Shown here one piece after another: positions 16,680-25,824 of a stretch of DNA of 64,000 bases; within the stretch, counting starts at the first letter, position 1, and every line of letters begins with the position of its first letter. Position numbers and translations under genes: made by a program. The stretch lies in NCBI RefSeq assembly GCF_017377505.1, contig NZ_JAFREN010000003.1, positions 124,001 through 188,000 on the forward strand. Direction: 5' to 3'. Source of the stretch: Enterococcus sp. DIV0212c. GTDB taxonomy: Bacteria; Bacillota; Bacilli; Lactobacillales; Enterococcaceae. The notes below the pieces were generated by a model. That model was given only the letters and a program-made list of their open reading frames with translations. It had not been told where the DNA came from and did no database searches.

Positions 16680-16728
16680 CAAAAAAATGAAGGAGCTTCA
16701 TAACAAAGCTCCTTCACAAAATATCAAA

Positions 16729-19365
16729 TTAACGTTTTCTACGTTTACGTTTATTAGGTTTTACTAACGTCAGTTTTGGTTTGTTCGTGAATCGTACATA
16801 AACAACAAACCCACTAATACAAACAATAAACAGAATCACACCAGGTACAAAACCTTCTGGCATATAGACAAATTCAATCGTATGTTCACCTTGTGTTACA
16901 GGAATGCTAACAAAGGCTTTTTTAAAGGCTTTGACGGGTACTTTTTTCCCATCTACATAGGCTTTCCAACCTTTGTCATAAGGGATTGTTGTCAAGAGAA
17001 CTTGATCTTTGTCAGCAGTCACGGTACCAATTGCTTTACGTCCGTTAGCCGTTAAATCAGCGCCTTTATCTTGAATTGCCTGAACGGAACGCTCAAAGGC
17101 TTTTGTATCTAAGCCGACCACTTTTGGCTCCATAAAGCTGACTGCAGTTGTCCCATAGAAACTCACCGTAAATGTAACGCTAGTCGGTTTATCATAATAG
17201 CCGATATTATAATATTGCCCGGTGATATTGATTTGTGATTTTTGACTAGTTCCATTTACAGATATTGTTGCAGACGAACTTTCTAATTGCCCAAAATCCG
17301 TTGGGAATAGGCTAAGATAAGCTTGTGTATTGGCAGGTACATCGACTGTCCAAGTAATATCTTTTGCGACATTGTTTTGTAGTTCCCGATAGGTCACTGA
17401 ATTCGCATTTTGTTCGATTTTTACATTCTTTTTATCAATGATTGTTGGTTGATAAAATGTGAAGTAATTTTCTTTTTGTCCAGACAGCGCATTGAATAAT
17501 TTAGTTTGGCTACTTAAATTATCATTAGCTGGTTGTTTGACTTTGTAGATATCTGTATCTGCTAAAAAGCCTAACGGTAAGGCATTGCTATTTTCATATA
17601 GTGAAAATTTGTTCGCTTTATCTGTTGGGAAAAAGCCGAATTTTAATGGATCACTCTCAGAAATATTGTATTTGATCCCGACTAGAGAATCCATCAATAG
17701 CGTATTGTTTGGATAACGAATGTTCAATCCTGTTCCTCTAGAGCGGAAGCCTAATTCATTCAAATAAGAAGAAGAATGACGATTTCTAATCGAAGAAAAC
17801 AAGCTGACTCCGCTGTAGCCGTAGTTGATACTGTCATTAGAAGAAACTGGATTTAAGTTCTCTAAACGATAAAAGGTATCATTGTCTTTTTTAGTCTTAT
17901 CAACGAGTTTTTTGATCGATGGGTAAGGCTCAGAGTAAAGACTGCGGGAAGCATAGTTCCAGTCGTCTAAAATGCCTTTTAACATCGTATTTGTATTGAT
18001 GAACGCTTCGGTCGAAACAAGTAACAACAGAAGGATGATCAAATAATGCATCGGAATTTTTTTCAATTGATAAAAAACGATCCCCGCTAGGTACAGCAGT
18101 AAAAATAAAATCGTGATAATAAACGCTGATATCGGAATATAGTCATAGCTTGTTACGCCTTTTGTCCCTTCAGCTAAAGCAAAGACTGCAATCAGCATAA
18201 TCGTGGAGCCCGCTAACAAACCTAAATCATCTAGTTTAAATTTCTCAAACCCGTAACCTGCCAACAGAACAACTAAGAAAGAAAATAAGAAGCTGTAGCG
18301 GAACAAGAACATGTTCGGTGCATGCATACCGTGCCAAAATAGATTTAACGGGGTGATATAAAAACTAGCGATCAAAATAAGAAATAGACTACCGAATAAG
18401 AACTTGTTTTTCCGCGGAATTTCTCTTGTGACAAAATAAAAGACACAGAAAATCAAGGGAAGTAGCCCAACATAGATAAACGGGATCGAGCCATATTTTG
18501 TTGTATCGTAGACACCGACCATATTTTTCATCACGATATCCCAAAAAGCAGTCGCTTCGGTTTTAAACTGAGTTACTTGAGATAAAGTTTCACCATTTGC
18601 CCGTAAATCAAGGACAGCTGGCAACACCAAGATCATCGAAGCGCCACCTGCTAAAAGGGAGGTGATCCCGTAAGGTAGGATTCGCTTTTTGTAAATCTTC
18701 CAGTTTGTCAACATTCGGGCGATAAAGTATAGGAAAGAGAAAACACCAATCATAAAGCCCATATAGAAATTGGAAATAAATAATAGCAAGTAACTGACAA
18801 ATAACAGTGTCGGTTTTCGTTCATCCATCAAGCGATGAATTCCAAGAATAACCAGTGGTAGGTAAGTAAAGGCATCTAGCCACATGATGATTTCTGAATG
18901 AGCCGTAGCAAACGACATCAAAGCATAAGGAACACTAAGCATAACATGGCCCCATTTTGGTATCTTGTAAGTATTTCTAGCAAAGACCCAAAAAGCCAAT
19001 CCAGCTGAACCGATTTTCAATAAAGTGATCAAGTATAGTGCATCAGGGATGTTCTGATTTTTAAAGAAAATGACGAGCGGTGTAAATAGTCCGCCCAGAT
19101 AATAAGAAATCAGCGAGAGATAGTTTAGCCCGAGGGAGGCATTCCAAGTATAGAAAATGCTTTGCTTTCCATGGAGAACATTATTAAAACTAGCATGAAA
19201 GTTGGAAAATTGTGAAAAAGAATCACTCGCCATCACACTACGGCTGCTGCCAGGATAAATGCCTAAACTTAAATAAACAATAACCATTACAAAAAAAGGA
19301 ATGAAAAAACTAGCGGTCATATAAGGCCAGTTTTCTTTGATAAATGCTTGTATTTTTTTCTTCAT
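16729..19365 (-). CDS. YfhO-family membrane glycosyltransferase
   Basis: 878 residues. A GT-C-type fold: about 12-13 membrane helices in residues 1-470 with an early extracytoplasmic loop (LGIYPGSSRSVMASDSFSQ near residue 40) that carries the acidic residue expected for the catalytic site. A large extracytoplasmic domain follows (about 480-840), then a last helix and a very basic end (KPNKRKRRKR). B. subtilis YfhO adds GlcNAc to lipoteichoic acid; a similar role in sugar decoration of a wall polymer is inferred. The ATG at 19365 was chosen for its GTGAGG site; the upstream extension has none. Monocistronic. Confidence 0.85.
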   Translation of the reverse strand: MKKKIQAFIKENWPYMTASFFIPFFVMVIVYLSLGIYPGSSRSVMASDSFSQFSNFHASFNNVLHGKQSIFYTWNASLGLNYLSLISYYLGGLFTPLVIFFKNQNIPDALYLITLLKIGSAGLAFWVFARNTYKIPKWGHVMLSVPYALMSFATAHSEIIMWLDAFTYLPLVILGIHRLMDERKPTLLFVSYLLLFISNFYMGFMIGVFSFLYFIARMLTNWKIYKKRILPYGITSLLAGGASMILVLPAVLDLRANGETLSQVTQFKTEATAFWDIVMKNMVGVYDTTKYGSIPFIYVGLLPLIFCVFYFVTREIPRKNKFLFGSLFLILIASFYITPLNLFWHGMHAPNMFLFRYSFLFSFLVVLLAGYGFEKFKLDDLGLLAGSTIMLIAVFALAEGTKGVTSYDYIPISAFIITILFLLLYLAGIVFYQLKKIPMHYLIILLLLLVSTEAFINTNTMLKGILDDWNYASRSLYSEPYPSIKKLVDKTKKDNDTFYRLENLNPVSSNDSINYGYSGVSLFSSIRNRHSSSYLNELGFRSRGTGLNIRYPNNTLLMDSLVGIKYNISESDPLKFGFFPTDKANKFSLYENSNALPLGFLADTDIYKVKQPANDNLSSQTKLFNALSGQKENYFTFYQPTIIDKKNVKIEQNANSVTYRELQNNVAKDITWTVDVPANTQAYLSLFPTDFGQLESSSATISVNGTSQKSQINITGQYYNIGYYDKPTSVTFTVSFYGTTAVSFMEPKVVGLDTKAFERSVQAIQDKGADLTANGRKAIGTVTADKDQVLLTTIPYDKGWKAYVDGKKVPVKAFKKAFVSIPVTQGEHTIEFVYMPEGFVPGVILFIVCISGFVVYVRFTNKPKLTLVKPNKRKRRKR

Positions 19366-19566
19366 AATCAACCTCACAACGTAATAAATAGAATATATAT
19401 AGTTTAGCATATCCACTGAAAAATTGATTGTCAGAAAGAAAAAATTAAAGAAAATCGAAAGGTTTCGATAGGGATAAATTGGGAAAACTCTTTAATTGGT
19501 TGTTTCTACAATAACATGTGTATAATAAATAATATAAAACAATATCAAGGAAAGTAAGGGATCATC

Positions 19567-20577
19567 ATGTGTACAGGTATTCATTTGACATCACTAGAAG
19601 GAAACAATTATTTAGGAAGAACGCAAGAATATAATATCGATTTTGATTATGTAGGTGTTCAAATTCCTGCGAAAATGGAAATCACAGAGAGTATTGAGAA
19701 GTGGCAGACTGTTTATTCCGTATTAGGTATAGGAGTAAAAGAAGGGGAAAATACAGCTGGTCAAAGTGTGATAGATGGCGTTAACCAATTTGGGCTTGGC
19801 GGGATTACACAATATTTTGCAGAATTTAATCGATACTCAACGGTACAAGAAATTAAGCAAGCTGGTAAGTTTCCACTAATAGCTGAGCAGTTTGTTTTTT
19901 GGGTGCTTGCTAATTGTAAGGATACACAAGAAATTGAAGAAAAGATTTCTTGTGTAGCGATAGCAGATCTTTCCACAAATGGTAAAGCATCTGGTTTGCC
20001 GCAACATTTTATGTTCACAGATGCTACTGGTAGAACGATTGTTGTTGAACCTTCGCAAAAATTAGGCTTTGATGTTTACGAAAATCCAATTGGTGTGATG
20101 ACTAACAGTCCTAAGTTTGACTGGCATATGACAAATTTGGAGAATTATACAGGGTTATCTGATGTAAATGCTAAAGATACGTTATTTCAAGAAAAGAATG
20201 TTCTTTCAGCTGGAAAAGGTTCTGGATTACATGGTCTTCCTGGAGACTATACAGCAACATCACGCTTTGTTCGAGCAGCGTATTTATTGAAATTTAGTGA
20301 TCCTGTTGGGGATAAAGAGATTATCAACAAAGGTTTTCACATTTTATCCACATCTGATATTGTCAAAGGTGTAATCAAATTAAATGAACCAGAAGGTCAA
20401 GATCGGCAATATACACAATATACTTCGATTTATGATTTAAGTCAGAGACAGATGTATGTGAAGATGTATGATAATTTTACGATTCAAACTATTCGTTTTG
20501 ATGAAGCTGCAGGAAATGCCGATCAAATCACGATGTATGAGCTAGTGAAAACGCCACAGTATAAGGTTTTAAATTAG
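19567..20577 (+). CDS. Choloylglycine hydrolase-family enzyme (bile salt hydrolase / penicillin V acylase type)
   Basis: 336-residue N-terminal nucleophile hydrolase. The nucleophile is Cys2, exposed after Met removal (MCTGIHL). R18 in YLGRTQEYN, the asparagine in GVMTNSPKFDWHMTN, and the arginine in PGDYTATSRFVRAAY match conserved active-site positions. Residue 21 is Glu where bile salt hydrolases usually have Asp, so bile-salt activity is uncertain and an acyl-homoserine or penicillin-type amide is possible. TATAAT at 19521 gives a promoter. Its end overlaps the convergent histidinol phosphatase gene by 9 bp. Confidence 0.85.
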   Translation: MCTGIHLTSLEGNNYLGRTQEYNIDFDYVGVQIPAKMEITESIEKWQTVYSVLGIGVKEGENTAGQSVIDGVNQFGLGGITQYFAEFNRYSTVQEIKQAGKFPLIAEQFVFWVLANCKDTQEIEEKISCVAIADLSTNGKASGLPQHFMFTDATGRTIVVEPSQKLGFDVYENPIGVMTNSPKFDWHMTNLENYTGLSDVNAKDTLFQEKNVLSAGKGSGLHGLPGDYTATSRFVRAAYLLKFSDPVGDKEIINKGFHILSTSDIVKGVIKLNEPEGQDRQYTQYTSIYDLSQRQMYVKMYDNFTIQTIRFDEAAGNADQITMYELVKTPQYKVLN

Positions 20578-21399
20578 AAAAAGCCTGATTTTCTCATAAC
20601 CTTGCCCAACATCAGCTAATGAATGAGTATCCGATCCATAAACCAAAGGAATCCCCATTTTATTAGCTTTTTCAGTTATCCACACCTGTGGATAACTCTG
20701 TTGATAACCTTGTTTATAAAATCCAGCTGTGTTTAAATCTAAGCTGTATTTTTCCTGTTGCACGCCAGTTAAAAGGGTGTGGACAAGTGCTTTGTTTTCA
20801 TCAGAATAAGTTATCTTCTCATCAAAAGAACGTTCGAATTTTTGGCACAAAGAAATATGTCCTAAGCGAGTCGGTTTAAAAGGACCTAAATCGGCGTTTA
20901 AAGAGGCTAAAACCTTTTGATAGTAACTATTCTGAGCCTTTTCAAAGCTGCCTAAATAATCAACGACACCTGTTTTATATTCTTCATAAGAGTAGTCAAT
21001 CCCACGCAATCCGCCTTCTCCTTCAAGAAAGTGCACAGATAACACGCCATCGTCTGTTTGGGGCCCGTATTCAGATAAGAAATCACGCGTCCAACTTTCA
21101 AATTCCGAAAAATAATCCAATTCAAAGCCAATGTGGATAATTATGTCAGCAGCGTATTTTTTCCGCAAGGCACTCATTTTTTTTAAATAGTTATCCACAT
21201 CATTCAAAGCCATTGACACGGTTGTCCACACTTTGGGCTCTCCAGCGGCTATTTTTTCTATGCCTGTGGGTAACGGTGCATGTTCTGTGATGCTGTATTC
21301 TTTAAATCCAAGGCTGATTGCACGCTGAATCAGTAACTCTGTGTCCTCGACTTTTCCATGTGGACAAAATTCTGTATGGGTGTGGCCATCGCGTTTCAT
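20569..21399 (-). CDS. hisK: PHP-family histidinol-phosphatase
   Basis: 276-residue metal-dependent phosphatase of the PHP fold (HisJ/HisK type). Metal ligands are in DGHTHTEFCPHG near residue 4, EHAP near residue 40, HIGFELDYF and the late YGSDTH. It would dephosphorylate L-histidinol phosphate. No other his genes are nearby, so it may be a solitary housekeeping copy or act on another phosphate ester. Ribosome binding site AAAGGAGG. Confidence 0.82.
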   Translation of the reverse strand: MKRDGHTHTEFCPHGKVEDTELLIQRAISLGFKEYSITEHAPLPTGIEKIAAGEPKVWTTVSMALNDVDNYLKKMSALRKKYAADIIIHIGFELDYFSEFESWTRDFLSEYGPQTDDGVLSVHFLEGEGGLRGIDYSYEEYKTGVVDYLGSFEKAQNSYYQKVLASLNADLGPFKPTRLGHISLCQKFERSFDEKITYSDENKALVHTLLTGVQQEKYSLDLNTAGFYKQGYQQSYPQVWITEKANKMGIPLVYGSDTHSLADVGQGYEKIRLFLI

Positions 21400-21683
21400 G
21401 AGAAAACCTCCTTTGAATTGTGCATAACTTTATATTTATAAATAGTTTATCAAAATGAATTCTAATTGTATATCTGGAGTGAGTTTTATTGTTCATAAAA
21501 TAAGTAGCAGAGTTAAAATAAGCACATGAAATGCCGCTTCTTTTTTGTATAATAAAAGAATGAGAAAATGTTGATTTATCAGGACTCTACAAAACATAGA
21601 CTATATAATCTCTTTGTCTACAAAGACAAGGTAGTGTAATGAATCTTCTTATTATAAATTATAATCAGAAAGGAGCTTGGATA

Positions 21684-22232
21684 GTGGAACTAAAGACACA
21701 GTTAAAAAAATACCGAAGTACAAATGAATGGACACAAAAAGATTTAGCAGAAAAATTGAATGTTTCAGATAAAACGATTTCTAGTTGGGAAACTGGTCGT
21801 ACATATCCAGATGTTCAAATGTTGATTAGTCTCAGTGAGCTATTTGGTATTACTTTAGATGAATTTATGAGAGGAGATTCAAAGATGGTAAAAAGGATTG
21901 ATACTGATTTAAAGTTAAAAAAAGTATATAAATATGGCTTGCTGACTACTATGTTGGTTTTGATTGGCGCTGTGATTTTTTTGAATGTTTATCAATACCA
22001 AAATCAATGGATAGATAGATTTAATCCGTTTATGGAAATGAAAATAGGTTATGCTACTTTACCTACAAAAGTCACCTATAATGGAGGAAAAGAGTATCAA
22101 AATAGTGAGGAGTTACAAATTCCAGATCCCTATGAAGATATATGGGTTTTAGATGATCCTTTTGGTGAAGGAAGGAAGCTGAATTTTTTCGGAGGTCAAG
22201 CACCTGAAGGGAGAAATTATGCGTTAGTGTAG
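21684..22232 (+). CDS. Membrane-anchored XRE regulator, apparently truncated by a TAG
   Basis: Start GTG at 21684 after AAAGGAG. A helix-turn-helix of the Xre/Cro type fills residues 1-62 (WTQKDLAEKLNVSDKTISS). One membrane helix spans about residues 83-102, followed by an extracytoplasmic tail. The frame stops at TAG (22230-22232) after 182 codons. It then remains open for 33 more codons (beginning HKGLYVRRISFVSWES) to a TAG at 22332-22334 that sits inside the terminator stem. The original protein was therefore probably about 216 residues. Confidence 0.7.
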   Translation: MELKTQLKKYRSTNEWTQKDLAEKLNVSDKTISSWETGRTYPDVQMLISLSELFGITLDEFMRGDSKMVKRIDTDLKLKKVYKYGLLTTMLVLIGAVIFLNVYQYQNQWIDRFNPFMEMKIGYATLPTKVTYNGGKEYQNSEELQIPDPYEDIWVLDDPFGEGRKLNFFGGQAPEGRNYALV

Positions 22233-22323
22233 CATAAAGGACTCTATGTGCGCCGGATATCGTTTGTTTCTTGGGAGTCTATTCCAGGGATGTATAGAGA
22301 TATAATGCATAAAGAATATGTAA

Positions 22324-22360
22324 AAATTCCTTAGAGGCATCTGTCCCTAAGGAATTTTTT
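22324..22360. terminator. Bidirectional terminator between XRE gene and proA
   Basis: A perfect 11-bp stem (AAATTCCTTAG with CTAAGGAATTT) with a 12-nt loop and T runs on both strands. It serves the XRE gene and the convergent proBA operon. Confidence 0.85.
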
Positions 22361-22373
22361 TATATTTTATTGG

Positions 22374-23621
22374 TTATTTTCGATACTGTCCGTCGCCATA
22401 AACAATATATTTCGTAGAAGTAAGTTCCGCTAAGCCCATCGGTCCACGAGCATGTAATTTCTGTGTACTGATGCCGATTTCCGCCCCAAAACCAAAAACA
22501 AATCCATCGGTAAAGCGTGTAGAAGCATTGGCATAAACGGCCGCTGCATCAACTTGCTGTAAAAATTGTTGTGTAGCAAAGTAATTATCGCTAATGATAC
22601 TTTCAGAATGTTTCGTGTTGTAACGATTGATATGTTGGATGGCTTCTTCTAAAGAATCTACAACTTTAACCGCTAAAATGTAGTCATTAAACTCAGTTTC
22701 CCAATCTTCTTTGGTTGCGGGAATTGAGTTATCAAAAATCGCTGCTGCCCGTTCGTCTGCCCGTAATTCTACATTGTATTCGTTCAGCGCTTTTTCGATA
22801 ACAGGTAGGAAATCTGCTGCAACTGCTTGATGGATCAATAATGTTTCTGCTGAGTTACAAACAGAAGGACGTTGGCATTTGGCATTGACGATGATATTTG
22901 TGGCCATTTCTAATTGTGCATCTTTATCAATATATACGTGGCAATTGCCAGTTCCTGTTTCGATTACTGGAACGGTTGCAGTTGTTAACACAGTTTTAAT
23001 CAAGTTAGCGCCGCCGCGAGGGATCAAAACGTCTAGATAGTCATTTAATTTCATCAATTGTTGAGCAGTTTCTCTAGAAGTATCATCCACGAATTGGATC
23101 GCAAAAGGAGAAGCGCCTTTTTGTTCTAATGCTTGTTGTAAAACAGTTACTAAGATTTGATTTGAATGAAAAGCTTCTTTGCCACCGCGTAAAATTACTG
23201 CGTTACCTGTTTTAAAACAAAGACTTGCAGCATCGGTCGTTACATTTGGACGGGATTCATAGATGATGCCAATCACGCCTAGTGGCACACGTTGTTTACC
23301 GATCATCAAGCCATCTTCATTTTTCCACATCTTATCGACTTCACCGATTGGATCAGGTAAAGTTGCAACTTGGCGGATTCCGTCAGCCATTTCTTTAATG
23401 CGTTCGTCTGTTAAACGTAAGCGATCCAGCATGGTGTCAGTAATGCCGTTTTCTTTGGCTGCGGCTAAATCTTTTTGGTTTTCTAGTAAGATTTTAGCCG
23501 TATTTTTTTCTAGTTCATCCGCCATGTGCAGTAACAAATCATTTTTTGTTTTTGTATCCATCAAACCTAGTTGATAGGCGGTTTCTTTAGCTTGTTTGCC
23601 AAGTTTTGTTAAATCAGTCAT
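22374..23621 (-). CDS. proA: Glutamate-5-semialdehyde dehydrogenase (gamma-glutamyl phosphate reductase)
   Basis: 415 residues, normal length. NADPH-dependent reduction of gamma-glutamyl phosphate, the second step of proline synthesis. Aldehyde-dehydrogenase fold with the catalytic cysteine in [13 protein letters not shown] near residue 255 and the ProA-typical [15 protein letters not shown] near the end. Follows proB by 21 bp with GGAGGA as ribosome binding site. Confidence 0.95.
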   Translation of the reverse strand: MTDLTKLGKQAKETAYQLGLMDTKTKNDLLLHMADELEKNTAKILLENQKDLAAAKENGITDTMLDRLRLTDERIKEMADGIRQVATLPDPIGEVDKMWKNEDGLMIGKQRVPLGVIGIIYESRPNVTTDAASLCFKTGNAVILRGGKEAFHSNQILVTVLQQALEQKGASPFAIQFVDDTSRETAQQLMKLNDYLDVLIPRGGANLIKTVLTTATVPVIETGTGNCHVYIDKDAQLEMATNIIVNAKCQRPSVCNSAETLLIHQAVAADFLPVIEKALNEYNVELRADERAAAIFDNSIPATKEDWETEFNDYILAVKVVDSLEEAIQHINRYNTKHSESIISDNYFATQQFLQQVDAAAVYANASTRFTDGFVFGFGAEIGISTQKLHARGPMGLAELTSTKYIVYGDGQYRK

Positions 23622-23642
23622 GAAGCGTTCCTCCTTTTTTAA

Positions 23643-24437
23643 TTAAATAAATAATGTCCCGATCATTTCGCCAGCTAAAATATCAAAAATGATTTTAGGC
23701 TGCTGTCCATTAGCTAAAATCATGGCGCCATTATGTGCTAATACACGTTCTGCGGCTTTTAATTTGCTGTACATTCCGCCCGTTCCAAAGCGACTGCCTT
23801 TACCTCCTGCTACTTGTAAAAGCTCGTCGTTGATTTCATTGATTTCAGAGAACAAGGTGGCGTCTTTATTGGTATTCGGATTATCAGAGAAAAAACCGTC
23901 GATATCGGATAACATAATCAACGCATCTGCTTGGATCAGTTGGGCTACAATCGCCGATAGTTGGTCATTATCACCAAATTTTGTTAAATGATCCAATTCA
24001 TCGATTGCTACAGTATCATTTTCATTGATGACAGGAATGATGCCCATTTGCAGGAGTTGTTCTATTGTGTTGGTTACATTTTTGCGGCTCTCAGGATATT
24101 CGATTACGTCTCTTGTCAATAATAATTGGGCGATTTGCTGGCTGTAAGTCAAAAAACGCTGATTGTAAATGTTCATCAACTCCGCTTGACCTACTGCTGC
24201 TACAGCCTGTTGTTCTGGAATGGTCGGGGGTCGTTTATCCATGTTTAACTTGTTTAAACCTACACCAATCGCGCCAGATGATACTAAGATGATCTCTTTG
24301 TCTTGGTTACGCAAATCGGATAAGGTAAATGCCAATTGATCGATGGCGCTTAAATTGATATTTCCATTGGGGTAAATCAAGGTACTTGTCCCAACTTTGA
24401 TGACGATTCGTTTTGCTGCTTTTAATTGTTTTCGCAT
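23643..24437 (-). CDS. proB: Glutamate 5-kinase
   Basis: 264 residues, an amino-acid-kinase domain only; the C-terminal PUA domain of the E. coli enzyme is absent, as in many lactic acid bacteria. IKVGTSTL at residue 13 and ENDTVAIDEL (about residue 144) are typical. First step of proline synthesis, feedback-inhibited by proline in this family. The ATG at 24437 is preceded by GTGAGG; an in-frame GTG four codons earlier lies within that ribosome binding site and is less likely. Confidence 0.94.
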   Translation of the reverse strand: MRKQLKAAKRIVIKVGTSTLIYPNGNINLSAIDQLAFTLSDLRNQDKEIILVSSGAIGVGLNKLNMDKRPPTIPEQQAVAAVGQAELMNIYNQRFLTYSQQIAQLLLTRDVIEYPESRKNVTNTIEQLLQMGIIPVINENDTVAIDELDHLTKFGDNDQLSAIVAQLIQADALIMLSDIDGFFSDNPNTNKDATLFSEINEINDELLQVAGGKGSRFGTGGMYSKLKAAERVLAHNGAMILANGQQPKIIFDILAGEMIGTLFI

Positions 24438-24460
24438 GGTTGACCTCACTTATTTCCTAA

Positions 24461-24515
24461 CTTTTCCAGTTTATTTTAGATAAGGCTATTATCTAGTCTT
24501 TTCAGTTTATTTGCA
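24461..24515 (-). promoter_or_regulatory. Repeat-rich control region of proBA
   Basis: On the minus strand, two direct copies of AAATAAACTG(A/G)AAAAG flank a palindrome (TAGATAA, five bases, TTATCTA at 24477-24495) just upstream of proB. The arrangement suggests an operator but matches no box that I know. Confidence 0.35.
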
Positions 24516-24518
24516 AGA

Positions 24519-24553
24519 AAGCTTGGACAAAAATTTGGCTTTTGTCCAAGCTT
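24519..24553. terminator. Terminator after the serC operon
   Basis: A 14-bp perfect stem (AAGCTTGGACAAAA with TTTTGTCCAAGCTT) 27 bp past the stop of the DUF1015 gene. T-rich on the minus side. Confidence 0.7.
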
Positions 24554-24579
24554 AGATTTTATTCTTCTATTTTACAGTT

Positions 24580-25824
24580 TTATGCGTCTTTTGTCTCTAA
24601 ATCATGAACAAATAATCCACTTAACAATTTAGGTTCAAACCAAGTTGATTTTGGCGGCATGATTTTGCCTGCGTCTGCAACATTTAATAAATCATCCATG
24701 GTTGTTGGATAAACAGCGAAAGCTACTGTCCACTTGCCGCTATCAACTAATTGCTCTAATTCCTGCATTCCTCTAATTCCGCCAACAAAATCGATCCGTT
24801 TATCTGTACGAACATCTTGAATGTCAAAAATATCAGCAAATACATGATTTTGCAGTAATGAAACATCTAAGCCATCAACAGGATCATCAGATAGAATCGT
24901 ATCTTTCGCAGTCAGATGAAACCACTGACCGTCCAAATACATGCCGAAAGTTTTTGCTTGAGTCGGTTTTCCAGTGTCTGTTTTTATGACTGTGAAATTC
25001 TTTTCCAAACGTTCAAAGAAATCTGTTTCGATTGGTACATTCAAGACCCGATTATAATCTAAAATTTCCAGTTCTTCTTTTGGAAAAATCACGGATAAGA
25101 AGTAGTTGAATTCAGCCGTGTCAGTTGCATTAGGTCGAGCTGCTTTTTTCTTTTGTCCAACTTTTACCGCTGATTCTGTTCGGTGATGACCGTCTGCGAT
25201 ATATAAAGCGGGCACATCTTGAGCAAAAGTCGCAACTAGCTGTTCGATTACTTCTGGTTGATTAACAAGCCAAACACGGTGAGTGACTTCATGAAAACTA
25301 GTGAAATCGTAGACTGACTCATGTGATTTTTTCCAATTATCCATCAACGCTTGAATCTGTTCATTTTTACGGTACGTCAGGAAAATCGGGCTAGTATTCG
25401 CATCACATGCTTCAATATGACGGATACGATCGACTTCTTTTTCTGGTCGGGTAAATTCATGTTTTTTGATTTTACCTTCTGTGTAATCAGTGATCGATGT
25501 ACAAGTCACAAGACCTGTTTGAGCGCGTCCATTCATAGTTAGTTCATAAAGATATAACAGCGGTTGGTCATCTTGAATCAGCCATTGTTTTTGTAAGAAG
25601 CTTTGTAAATTATTCGCAGCTTTTTCGTACACTTGATCATCGTAAGGCGAAAGTGTCTCAGGTAAATCAATTTCTGCTTTGTCGATATGCAGGTAAGAAT
25701 AAGGATTATTTTCGCCTAGTTCACGTGCTTCTGCAGAATTTAAAACATCATAAGGCAATGTGGCAATCTTTTCGCTAAACTCAGCTGCTGGTCGAATGCT
25801 TTTAAAAGGATGAATCATAACCAT
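24580..25824 (-). CDS. DUF1015 family protein (possible serine kinase-like)
   Basis: 414 residues of the DUF1015 family, which includes the archaeal/bacterial serine kinase-like SerK proteins. A conserved IADGHHRTESA lies near residue 205 and RPAAEFSEKIATLPYDV near the start. It is joined to serA by a TAATG overlap, so translation is coupled, and it is the third gene of serC-serA-DUF1015. This placement suggests a role in serine or phosphoserine metabolism. The function in enterococci is not established. Confidence 0.85.
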   Translation of the reverse strand: MVMIHPFKSIRPAAEFSEKIATLPYDVLNSAEARELGENNPYSYLHIDKAEIDLPETLSPYDDQVYEKAANNLQSFLQKQWLIQDDQPLLYLYELTMNGRAQTGLVTCTSITDYTEGKIKKHEFTRPEKEVDRIRHIEACDANTSPIFLTYRKNEQIQALMDNWKKSHESVYDFTSFHEVTHRVWLVNQPEVIEQLVATFAQDVPALYIADGHHRTESAVKVGQKKKAARPNATDTAEFNYFLSVIFPKEELEILDYNRVLNVPIETDFFERLEKNFTVIKTDTGKPTQAKTFGMYLDGQWFHLTAKDTILSDDPVDGLDVSLLQNHVFADIFDIQDVRTDKRIDFVGGIRGMQELEQLVDSGKWTVAFAVYPTTMDDLLNVADAGKIMPPKSTWFEPKLLSGLFVHDLETKDA

